Shown piece after piece: positions 1 through 5,943 of a DNA stretch of 27,894 nt (position 1 is the stretch's first letter; each line of letters begins with the position of its first letter). The notes under the pieces are model-generated. The model saw only the letters and a list, made by a program, of their open reading frames with translations, made no database searches and was not told the DNA's origin. A program made the translations under genes and the position numbers. This DNA comes from a virus. The stretch is from positions 1 to 27,894 of the IMG/VR virus record IMGVR_UViG_3300036845_000311; one strand, given 5' to 3'.

Positions 1-582
1 CCCAAGCGCATCGCGGTGTGGATTGACATCTGCCCAGACCAGAGCGCGAGCACCATCGCCATCGCCGGCCTGCTGCCCGCCGAGCCGGGCCAGCAGGAGC
101 GCGTCTGCACGGTTGAGATCGGCAGCGACGGCACCTGGGATGACCACCGGGCCGGGGTGCACTGGATCATCCCCCGGCTAAAGGAGCTGAAGCTGCACAA
201 CCGGGTCGCAGTGATCGGCGTGGACCCCATCGGCCCGGGAGCCGAGCTGATCACGGCCATCGAGGCGGACGCCTCCCTGGCCACCGTGCTGCAGACCTGC
301 CAGTTGAGGGACGTCACCCAGGCGCATGCGCAGTTCCTGCGCGGGCTCGGTGTGCCGGCCCCGGGTGAAGCGGCCCCGCCGCCGACGATCACCCACCGGG
401 GGCAGGCCGACCTGCGCAAGGCGGCGGCCTCCGGGGTGCTGCGGGACGTGGGGGATGGCCAGCACGCCTGGTCGCGCAAGAACGCCCTGGCGGACATTTC
501 ACCGCTGTGCGCGGCGACGATGGCGACGTGGGCGGCCAGGAAGTTCGGCCGTGGCTACGACGTCCTGAACTCCATCGCGTAA
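1..582 (+). CDS. Terminase large subunit, C-terminal nuclease part (5' truncated by window edge)
   Basis: This is the 3' end of the packaging motor gene; the frame is open from base 1, so the true start lies outside the window. The residues match the RNase H-like nuclease domain of TerL. An acidic strand (IDICPDQS) lies near the left edge, followed by a hydrophobic strand ending in GVDP. The C-terminal part has the family's HRGQADL segment and the conserved DISPL...AATMATW helix. This domain cuts concatemeric DNA at the start and end of packaging, while the ATPase domain would lie upstream. It is followed by accessory genes rather than directly by the portal, so extra genes separate terminase and portal here. 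The family assignment is firm; the exact packaging strategy is not visible. Confidence 0.92.
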   Translation, partial: PKRIAVWIDICPDQSASTIAIAGLLPAEPGQQERVCTVEIGSDGTWDDHRAGVHWIIPRLKELKLHNRVAVIGVDPIGPGAELITAIEADASLATVLQTCQLRDVTQAHAQFLRGLGVPAPGEAAPPPTITHRGQADLRKAAASGVLRDVGDGQHAWSRKNALADISPLCAATMATWAARKFGRGYDVLNSIA

Positions 583-770
583 GGAGCAGGGAAACGGGGG
601 TCGCGCCTGCCGCTTCCCCACCGGCCGTGCCGGTCGAGGACCATGCCGAGCCCGGCGGGGGCCTGGCATCTGACAGCGGGACGGCGGGTGTAGTCCACGT
701 CCTGGTGCCGGTCGAACGCGGACACGCCGGTGAACGACCGCCCGCACACCGCACATGCGCATGCACTCAT
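555..770 (-). CDS. Small FDXHR-type putative zinc-binding protein (antisense)
   Basis: A 71-residue protein on the strand opposite to the structural genes. It begins with a CAVCGR knuckle followed by a F-D-R-H-Q motif, and a further Cys and His follow (VRCQ, LDRHGRW). This pattern matches the short FDXHR zinc-binding proteins that I recall from actinobacteriophages. Function is unknown; nucleic-acid binding is only an inference from the zinc knuckle. The gene overlaps the last 28 bases of the terminase gene tail to tail. No strong Shine-Dalgarno precedes the ATG. The competing forward reading of the same bases shows no recognisable domain. I prefer the antisense gene because of the Cys/His spacing. 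Confidence 0.7.
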   Translation of the reverse strand: MSACACAVCGRSFTGVSAFDRHQDVDYTRRPAVRCQAPAGLGMVLDRHGRWGSGRRDPRFPAPYAMEFRTS

Positions 771-790
771 GGACGATCATGGTATCGGGC

Positions 791-796
791 TATACT
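791..796 (+). promoter_or_regulatory. -10-like box TATACT for leaderless gene at 804
   Basis: TATACT is a good -10 hexamer and ends 7 nt before the GTG at 804, so transcription would be expected to begin at or next to the start codon. No Shine-Dalgarno is visible before that GTG, consistent with leaderless initiation, which is common in actinobacteria. No clear TTGACA-like -35 is present. Confidence 0.5.
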
Positions 797-803
797 CCGA
801 GTC

Positions 804-1013
804 GTGGCAGGCGGCTGGGCGAAACGGCACTCTGGAGAGCGTGAGCCCCAGAGCGGGCGCGGGCTGCGCGGCGTGTCCCTGTCCGAGATGCCCTCCCCGA
901 AACCCTTCCTGCGCAGGCGGCGCATCAAGGGGCTGCCGGGGCTGAGCGATGGTGACCCGGACTACGCACCAGGTGGCGGCACCTGGGTGACGGTGGAGAA
1001 GGAGCCTAAGTGA
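804..1013 (+). CDS. Hypothetical small basic protein
   Basis: A 69-residue protein, starting at GTG 804 because it lies 7 nt after a TATACT box and the frame then runs cleanly to a TGA that overlaps the next start. The middle is strongly basic (PKPFLRRRRIKGL) and the tail is acidic and glycine-rich (DGDPDYAPGGG). No known domain is recognised. The GTGA overlap with the membrane-protein gene suggests translational coupling. The same frame is open further upstream to 507, but that part is antisense to the FDXHR gene and has biased composition, so I leave it out. Confidence 0.5.
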   Translation: MAGGWAKRHSGEREPQSGRGLRGVSLSEMPSPKPFLRRRRIKGLPGLSDGDPDYAPGGGTWVTVEKEPK

Positions 1014-1354
1014 GCCAGGCCCTGGATGACCGCGAGACGCTGACCATCCCCCGCCCGGTGCGCCTCCAGGACCGGGTGCCGCTGGACGAGATCACCGCCG
1101 ACGCCCGCCAGGCGAAGCCCGGCCGGGCAGCACTCGGCCTGATCGGCGGCCTGCTGTTCATGATCGGCTGGTGCAGCCGCGAGGTCTTCGGCGTGCTGTT
1201 CCTGTCCGGCGCGTGGACGTTCTCAGCAGTGAAGCTGGGCTGGCGCGCAGCCGGTGGCGAGACGCTGACCAAGCCCGACCCGCAGGCCGTGCTGGAAGAG
1301 AACCGCCGGCTGCGGCTGGAGATCGAGCGCCTCCAGCTCGGCGGCATGGGGTGA
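1010..1354 (+). CDS. Small membrane protein with C-terminal coiled coil
   Basis: A 114-residue protein starting at GTG 1010, overlapping the previous stop by GTGA. Residues about 1-42 are polar. Two closely spaced hydrophobic stretches follow (ALGLIGGLLFMIGW and VFGVLFLSGAWTF), long enough for one or two membrane segments, and then a short charged coiled coil (LEENRRLRLEIERLQL) at the C terminus. It is probably an inner-membrane protein of the phage. No enzyme motif is present. A holin role cannot be excluded, but the position between terminase and portal is not typical for lysis genes. Confidence 0.65.
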   Translation: MSQALDDRETLTIPRPVRLQDRVPLDEITADARQAKPGRAALGLIGGLLFMIGWCSREVFGVLFLSGAWTFSAVKLGWRAAGGETLTKPDPQAVLEENRRLRLEIERLQLGGMG

Positions 1355-1365
1355 GCTGAGCTGAA

Positions 1366-1953
1366 GTGGCCCGCAAGCCCAGGGCGGCAGCCAAAGGCGT
1401 CAACCCTGGCGGGGCCAACATCAGGGTCCCGCCGCACCGCCGGGCCAAGCCCCGCAGGCCCACCGTCAACCCGGGCGGTCCCGCCATCGGCCTCACGCCC
1501 CCTGTTGCGCCGGCCCCGCACACAGCCAGAAAAAAGAAAGCAGCCCGCAAGGCTCCCGTCAAGCGGGGCGCGGCCCTGGGTGATGCGGTTCCCTGCTGCG
1601 CGGCGGAGGCACTGGCGGCCTCACTGCGGCTGACCGGCCACCCAGTCAGCGACGAGGATGTGCTGGCGCTGTTCCTGCGTGCGGGCGGCAACCGCGCTGG
1701 GGCGTACTTGGAGGACGTACTGGACGCCGCCTCCGTTTACGGGCTGGCTGGCGTCCGCCTGGGGGAGGTGATGCCCAGTGACCTATCCGGGCACCGCGTT
1801 ACCCGGGCCGGGCTGATCCTCGGCATCGACCAGCCCGGCCCGCACACAGTCTTCGATGACGGCGAGTACTGGTGGTCCTGGGGGGAGCCCTGGGGGCCGT
1901 TCGCCGGCGCGGTGATCGGCGAAGCATGGTCTGTTAGCTGGGGCAGCGCGTAG
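1366..1953 (+). CDS. Hypothetical protein, basic N terminus and possible papain-like fold
   Basis: A 195-residue protein starting at GTG 1366. The first 65 residues are basic and low complexity, with the motif VNPGG occurring twice and lysine-rich runs (ARKKKAARKAPVKRG). From about residue 70 the sequence looks folded. It has PCCAAEALAASLRL, where a Cys starts a helix, then ILGIDQPGPHTVFDDG with a His in a strand, and an aromatic end (EAWSVSWG). A Cys at a helix start followed later by a His in a strand is the order in papain-like Cys proteases and transglutaminases, but the match is weak and I infer only a possible fold. It is the last forward gene before the HNH insertion. Confidence 0.55.
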   Translation: MARKPRAAAKGVNPGGANIRVPPHRRAKPRRPTVNPGGPAIGLTPPVAPAPHTARKKKAARKAPVKRGAALGDAVPCCAAEALAASLRLTGHPVSDEDVLALFLRAGGNRAGAYLEDVLDAASVYGLAGVRLGEVMPSDLSGHRVTRAGLILGIDQPGPHTVFDDGEYWWSWGEPWGPFAGAVIGEAWSVSWGSA

Positions 1954-1982
1954 CATAAGAGCGGATCATCCGGGCCGCGAAC

Positions 1983-2645
1983 CTAGCCGATCCCATCTGG
2001 AGGCTGTTCGTGGTCAGGCCGGAGGGCCTCAATCGTGAGGACTACGTAGCCCACGATGTGCCGCTCCACGCGGACCTGCTCGGCAATCTCCCAGACGGTG
2101 AGTCCCATGTCGAGCAGTCGCTCGATCTCCGGGATTTGCTCGCGGAGAAGCCGGCCGTGTTTCAGGTTGCGCCTCGTGTTGCGAATCTGCTGGGCCTGAG
2201 TCGCCCAGCGGCAATTGCCAGGCTCGTAGTCGCCGTCATTGTTGATGCGGTCAAGGCTGCGGCCCCAGGGGCGTTCGCCCATGTCTTCCAGAAATGCCGA
2301 AAAGCTGGACCATCGCTCGCAGACCTTGATGCCCCGGCCACCATAATCGGCCCAGCGCGGGTCCTTCGGGTTATTGCAGCGTTGGCGCATGCCCATCCAG
2401 GATGTGTAGGTCGGACTCCTGGTTCCGCCATGCCGGTAGTTCGGGTTAAGACGTCCCGGCCGACTTCGCGGCGCACATCCACAGCTCTGCGAAGTCCCCT
2501 GGCCGAGACTATTTGCGGCAACGGCGCGCTCTGTGCCGCAGTCGCAACGGCAGAGCCAGTACCTGTTCTGTCCTCGCTGTTCAGCGAAATGGAGGACTAC
2601 CCAGCGTCCGTACCGCTTGCCCGTTAGATCTATAGCTTCTGCCAC
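1983..2645 (-). CDS. HNH homing endonuclease (free-standing, reverse strand)
   Basis: A 220-residue protein starting at GTG 2645. The N terminus ([13 protein letters not shown]) and the following zinc-type cluster CRCDCG...SCGC match the DNA-binding front of phage HNH endonucleases. Residues about 75-155 form the nuclease domain: [27 protein letters not shown], then [18 protein letters not shown] with the Asp and Asn residues of the HNH core. The C terminus contains a helix-turn-helix ([20 protein letters not shown]). Such genes nick or cut unoccupied DNA and spread by homing. It is transcribed against all its large neighbours, its DNA is visibly less GC-rich, and it sits just upstream of the portal start, all signs of a mobile insertion. 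Confidence 0.9.
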   Translation of the reverse strand: MAEAIDLTGKRYGRWVVLHFAEQRGQNRYWLCRCDCGTERAVAANSLGQGTSQSCGCAPRSRPGRLNPNYRHGGTRSPTYTSWMGMRQRCNNPKDPRWADYGGRGIKVCERWSSFSAFLEDMGERPWGRSLDRINNDGDYEPGNCRWATQAQQIRNTRRNLKHGRLLREQIPEIERLLDMGLTVWEIAEQVRVERHIVGYVVLTIEALRPDHEQPPDGIG

Positions 2646-2660
2646 GGTACATATAGTACC
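2646..2660. promoter_or_regulatory. Inverted repeat GGTAC-ATATA-GTACC with -10-like TATAGT
   Basis: A perfect 5-bp inverted repeat around ATATA lies between the start of the reverse HNH gene and the portal leader. On the forward strand it contains TATAGT, placed so that a transcript would carry the strong Shine-Dalgarno at 2668-2680. It touches the HNH start codon on the other strand, so it could also control that gene. It may be a promoter or an operator; there is no proof of either. Confidence 0.4.
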
Positions 2661-2686
2661 CGGTCTTGGAGGGAGGTGATGTAAAA

Positions 2687-2749
2687 GTGAGCCTTGTCGA
2701 TCGCATCAATTATGAAACACGTACGATCGGGGGGGTTCCGTTAGGGTAG
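2687..2749 (+). other. Out-of-frame portal N-terminal segment with the real-looking ribosome site
   Basis: GGGAGGTGAT at 2671-2680 is a near-perfect Shine-Dalgarno, and GTG 2687 follows its GGAGG core by 10 nt. The frame from this GTG reads [20 protein letters not shown], which looks like the start of a portal protein, then stops at TAG 2747. The portal frame is a different one. Immediately upstream of its first usable start (2829) it still reads DRNPYWRFNIGGPVHPSREV, a typical portal lead-in, but it contains TAG at 2742 and TAG at 2769. The portal N terminus therefore appears split over two frames. Sequencing error, real mutation or recoding are all possible. Confidence 0.55.
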
Positions 2750-2828
2750 CCATGGCAACCCTGGCGATTAGGACCGTAACCCTTATTGGCGTTTTAACAT
2801 TGGCGGTCCCGTCCATCCTTCTCGCGAA

Positions 2829-4667
2829 GTGCAAGGGACGGATACCGTTCTTGGACTTGCCGCTGTCTATGCTGCTGTCCGCTGGATTTCGGATCAAATC
2901 GCATCAATGCCTATTAAAGTGTATAGGCAGCTCCCGTCCGGCGAGGCGCAGCGCATCTTCTCCTCGTCACTGCTGGGCAATCCCATTTCGGGTGGTGGCC
3001 CGCAGGTCAGCGGTACCTTGTACGACTGGCTGTTCGCTGGCAGCACCAGCGCCCTGCTGTGGGGGAACGCCTGGGGGCTGATCACCAACCGCTCAGGCGT
3101 GCCTGGCCACGACGGGAACGGGCTGCCGACCAGCGTCGCCTGGCTGCCGCCCGACCGGATCTCTGTTCAGGACGATGAGCAGCAGCCCGAGAACCCGCTG
3201 CGCGCCCGGGTGTATTACCAGGGCAAGCTGATGAACCGGGAGGAACTGGTCCACCTCCCCGCGTTCGCGCTGCCCGGCCGGCTGGAGGCCATCAGCCCGA
3301 TCAGGGCTTTCGCGATGCTGTGGGGGCAGGGGCTGGACGCCCTCAAGTACACATCCGACTGGTTCATCAACGGCGGCTTCCCGCCCGGCACCTTCCAGAA
3401 CATCAACGAGGAAGTGGATAGCCAGCAGGCCAAGGAAATCAGGAGGATGCTGACGGACACCCTGCGCGAGCGCCAGCCGCTGGTCTACGGCCGGGACTGG
3501 GACTACAAGCCGGTGGTGGTCCCGCAGGACGAAGCAGTCTTCATCAAGTCCATGCAACTGAACGCCACCCAGGTGGCCGCGATTTTCGGCGTGCAGCCGT
3601 ACCGTGTGGGCGGCACCCGCAACGACGGCATGACGTACTCGAACGTCACCCAGAATCTGCTGGACGAGCTGCAGTCCACCCTGAAGCCCTGGCTGACCCG
3701 CTGGGAGCACCTGCTGACCGGGCTGCTGCCGTCCACCCAGTACGCCAAGTTCGATGTGGATGCGCTGCTCAAGATGGACCCGCACACGCGCACGCAGGTC
3801 TACCAGATCCAGCGCAACATCGGCACCCGCACCGCCAACGAGATCCGCGCCGAGGATGACATGACCCCCGTCCAGGGCGGCGATGACCCGATTGCCCTGC
3901 CGGTGCTGGAGCGCATCGTGGGCACCACGCGGTCCCTGCCGAACTCCATCATGCCGCTGCTGACCATCGAGGCGGAGTACATCGCCAAGCTGATCGAGAC
4001 GATGGAGTCCGAGCACCCGGAGCTGGTCAACCCGGCGGTCCAGGGCACGCCCCCCATCAACGTGACCCCCGAGAGCTACCTGATGCGGCTGATCACCCAG
4101 GTGCGCTCCGGGCCGCTGTTCGGCCGCTACCCGGATGCGCACGCTGCGGAATCGGACCGCAAGTCGGCAATCACCATGCTGGAGGCGCACGCCAAACTGG
4201 GCCACCTGACCCCGGAGGAAGCCTCGGTGCGGATCAGCCGCGCCCGGCACGCGGGGACGACGGGGGACCTGGCGGCGCTGTTCGAGGGACTGCCGCTCAT
4301 GAAGGACGGCGCTGCGCCGAGTGTTTCACGTGAAACGTTTGGGCCACCCGAGTTCCGGGCCAGCGACAGGGATCGCGCGCGGGCCAGCATGCTGCTCGAA
4401 CTGCACGCACGCGAGGGCCGCCTGCGGGGACACGAAAAAGACGAACGGATGCGCAAGGCGTCCGAGGCCGTAACTCTGGGAGATCTTGCTACGCTGTTCG
4501 CAGATCTTCCTGTGGTTGAGCAGGCCGCCTCGACGCCAGAAGAACACCGGACCGAGGCGACCCCCCTTGCGCCCCTGTTCGGTCCGGCCGCCCTCGCCGC
4601 CCTGCGCGCGAGAGCGGACGGGTTCCAGACGGCCGGACAAGCGGCCCTGAACGGGAAGGCCCACTGA
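2829..4667 (+). CDS. HK97-type portal protein with two C-terminal DUF1707-like domains
   Basis: The portal ring sits at the head vertex through which DNA enters. Residues 1-370 match the HK97-type family: GTDTVLGLAAVYAAVRWISDQ at the start, FINGGFPPGTF, a QLNATQVAAIFGVQPYRVG segment and the NVTQNLLDELQSTLKPWLTRWE helix. Uniquely, about 240 residues follow. Two segments, about 440-490 and 510-563, fit the DUF1707 pattern (SDxDR near the start, a GRL or GHLTPEE middle, GDLAxLFxxLP at the end). GTG 2829 is the first start in frame, but it lacks a ribosome site, and an N-terminal part seems to be encoded out of frame upstream (2687-2828). The protease gene follows after one base. Confidence 0.9.
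   Translation: MQGTDTVLGLAAVYAAVRWISDQIASMPIKVYRQLPSGEAQRIFSSSLLGNPISGGGPQVSGTLYDWLFAGSTSALLWGNAWGLITNRSGVPGHDGNGLPTSVAWLPPDRISVQDDEQQPENPLRARVYYQGKLMNREELVHLPAFALPGRLEAISPIRAFAMLWGQGLDALKYTSDWFINGGFPPGTFQNINEEVDSQQAKEIRRMLTDTLRERQPLVYGRDWDYKPVVVPQDEAVFIKSMQLNATQVAAIFGVQPYRVGGTRNDGMTYSNVTQNLLDELQSTLKPWLTRWEHLLTGLLPSTQYAKFDVDALLKMDPHTRTQVYQIQRNIGTRTANEIRAEDDMTPVQGGDDPIALPVLERIVGTTRSLPNSIMPLLTIEAEYIAKLIETMESEHPELVNPAVQGTPPINVTPESYLMRLITQVRSGPLFGRYPDAHAAESDRKSAITMLEAHAKLGHLTPEEASVRISRARHAGTTGDLAALFEGLPLMKDGAAPSVSRETFGPPEFRASDRDRARASMLLELHAREGRLRGHEKDERMRKASEAVTLGDLATLFADLPVVEQAASTPEEHRTEATPLAPLFGPAALAALRARADGFQTAGQAALNGKAH
4323..4336. promoter_or_regulatory. parS-like centromere site (perfect 14-bp palindrome)
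   Basis: GTTTCACGTGAAAC is identical to the 14-bp core of the bacterial chromosomal parS site bound by ParB; extended to 16 bp it differs from the Bacillus consensus only in the last base. It lies inside the portal gene, where it encodes V-S-R-E-T in the linker between the two DUF1707-like domains. A perfect 14-mer by chance in 28 kb is unlikely, on the order of 1 in 10,000. No ParA or ParB gene is seen in the window, so host ParB would be the expected binder. Confidence 0.75.
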
Positions 4668-4668
4668 G

Positions 4669-5688
4669 GTGGCTGCTATCTCAACCGCAGATCAGAACGA
4701 CCTGCCGGACAGCGCATTTGCCTACATCGAGGATGGCGGCACCAAGGACTCCTCGGGCAAGACGACCCCCCGGAGCCTGCGGCACTTCCCGGTCCATGAT
4801 GCCGCGCATGTGCGCAACGCGCTGGCCCGCGCCAGCCAGTCGCCGTTCGGTGAGAAGGCGATGAGCAAGATCAAGAGCGCGGCCAGGAAGTTCGGCATCC
4901 ACGTGGGCGAGCACAGCGCCCTGGACGACGCCGAGCGCCGCGAGCTGCGCGTCACCTCCCTGTACCGGGACCTGGACAAGCCCCTGGAGTTCCGCGACAT
5001 GGGCAGTGAGGGGAAGTGGATCGGCGGCTATGCCACCGTGTTCATCCCCCGCGAGTCCAAGAACCTGGGCGGGTTCGTGGAGCGCGTCTCCCCGCACTGC
5101 TTCGATGAGGTACGGGCCAGCGGCTGGCGCAACCTGGACAACTCCGGGGTTGTGTGCCGCTACAACCACGACTCCAACATGGTGCTCGGCACCTCCGAGG
5201 CGAACACCCTGCGGCTGGAGCCCGACCGGATCGGCCTGGACTACTCGGTGAAGCCACCGGAGGCCCGCGCTGACATCCGCGAGCTGGTAGCGCGCGGTGA
5301 CATCCGGTACAGCTCGTTCGCGTTCCGGGTGACCCCGGGCGGCGACGAGTGGGGGGTGGACGAGCGCAACTTCCCGATCCGCACCCTGCACAACGTCGAG
5401 CTTGTGGACGTGGCCCCAGTGCTGTCCCCCGGCTACCCGGATTCGACGGCGGCGGTGCGCGCCACCCAGGCGGCCATCCTGTCGGCGGCGTCCTGGGCGC
5501 AGGCCACCGTGGACGAGGTCCGGTCCCTGGCGGCGGACGGCGAAATGCGGAAGCTGTTTATCCGCACCGACCGTGACGGTGGCCGGCCCGCCACGCCGGC
5601 CGGCCCGCGCAAGGGACTGTTCGGCCCGCAGGCGGCGTCCCTGCTGCTGCGCCGCAAGAAGGACCCGTACGACGAGTCGCTCGACTGA
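4669..5688 (+). CDS. Prohead (capsid maturation) protease with N-terminal DUF6582-like domain
   Basis: This protease would cleave the capsid scaffold or delta domain during head maturation. It is a 339-residue protein starting at GTG 4669. Residues about 5-80 (LPDSAFAY...HFPVHDAAHVRNALARASQ...KSAARKFGI) resemble the small DUF6582 domain found at the front of some actinophage proteases. Residues about 85-270 fit the HK97-type serine protease: RYNHDSNMVLG with His167, and RYSSFAFRV with Ser215/216, the expected order of catalytic His and Ser. The tail of about 70 residues is basic and probably flexible. The gene follows the portal stop by one base and precedes the capsid, the standard head order. 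Confidence 0.9.
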   Translation: MAAISTADQNDLPDSAFAYIEDGGTKDSSGKTTPRSLRHFPVHDAAHVRNALARASQSPFGEKAMSKIKSAARKFGIHVGEHSALDDAERRELRVTSLYRDLDKPLEFRDMGSEGKWIGGYATVFIPRESKNLGGFVERVSPHCFDEVRASGWRNLDNSGVVCRYNHDSNMVLGTSEANTLRLEPDRIGLDYSVKPPEARADIRELVARGDIRYSSFAFRVTPGGDEWGVDERNFPIRTLHNVELVDVAPVLSPGYPDSTAAVRATQAAILSAASWAQATVDEVRSLAADGEMRKLFIRTDRDGGRPATPAGPRKGLFGPQAASLLLRRKKDPYDESLD

Positions 5689-5702
5689 AGGACACCACAC
5701 GT

Positions 5703-5727
5703 TTGGCTGTCAGAGCAGTCCTGGCTG
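5703..5727 (+). repeat. Intergenic repeat copy 1 (shared with 26570-26594)
   Basis: TTGGCTGTCAGAGC is followed after four variable bases by CTGGCTG. The same arrangement occurs at 26570-26594. Both copies are outside convincing genes and upstream of structured-leader transcription units (E1 directly, E3 with one small HTH gene in between). It may be a regulatory site; no stable hairpin was found in it. Confidence 0.5.
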
Positions 5728-5817
5728 CGTTGTGCTGATTAAGTCCTTCTACCACGTCTGGGCGACGACGGGTCAGTTATCACTGGCGTGGCCCGCCCTA
5801 TGGATGCCAATCGCGTG

Positions 5818-5823
5818 TAACAT
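5818..5823 (+). promoter_or_regulatory. -10-like box TAACAT before leader copy 1
   Basis: TAACAT ends 7-8 nt before the first paired base of the structured leader. The two other leader copies have TAGAAT and TATACT at the matching place, which supports a real promoter. No -35 element matching TTGACA is evident. Confidence 0.5.
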
Positions 5824-5830
5824 CAGAGCG

Positions 5831-5943
5831 TGGGCGAGGTAGGCCATCCCGCCCAATAGGCCGCACGACTGAGGTAGCCCCTCAGCGCACCTGGCTGGAG
5901 CCCGCCGGGATTTACATCCCTACAGCTCGCCAGGAGGCCCCCT
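5831..5943 (+). ncRNA. Structured 5' leader RNA, copy 1 (before major capsid gene)
   Basis: Three hairpins can be drawn. P1 pairs 5831-5836 with 5850-5855 (TGGGCG/CGCCCA), with a loop containing TAGGCCAT. AGGCCGCA follows at 5858-5865. P2 pairs 5869-5874 with 5880-5885 (CTGAGG/CCTCAG) around a 5-nt loop. P3 pairs 5890-5895 with 5929-5934 (CCTGGC/GCCAGG), continuing with GAGC/GCTC and GGGAT/ATCCC. The last strand of P3 overlaps the Shine-Dalgarno AGGAGG (5932-5937) of the capsid gene, so folding could limit ribosome access. Copies at 16652 and 26990 keep the pairing with different bases in P1 and P2. Not recognised as a named family. Confidence 0.7.

Noticed and set aside
2729-2735. Run of seven G as a programmed frameshift site for the portal
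   Set aside because: A shift there leads to frames that stop at once (TAG 2742) or give a non-portal sequence, so it does not explain the split N terminus.
2752-3081. Reading frame from ATG 2752 (109 codons)
   Set aside because: It looks like a hydrophobic peptide followed by Arg/Ser-rich shadow sequence inside the portal gene and has no ribosome site.
5402-5842. Reading frame running from the protease gene into leader copy 1
   Set aside because: Its last part (after 5700) has no domain, and the segment is better explained by noncoding repeat and promoter.
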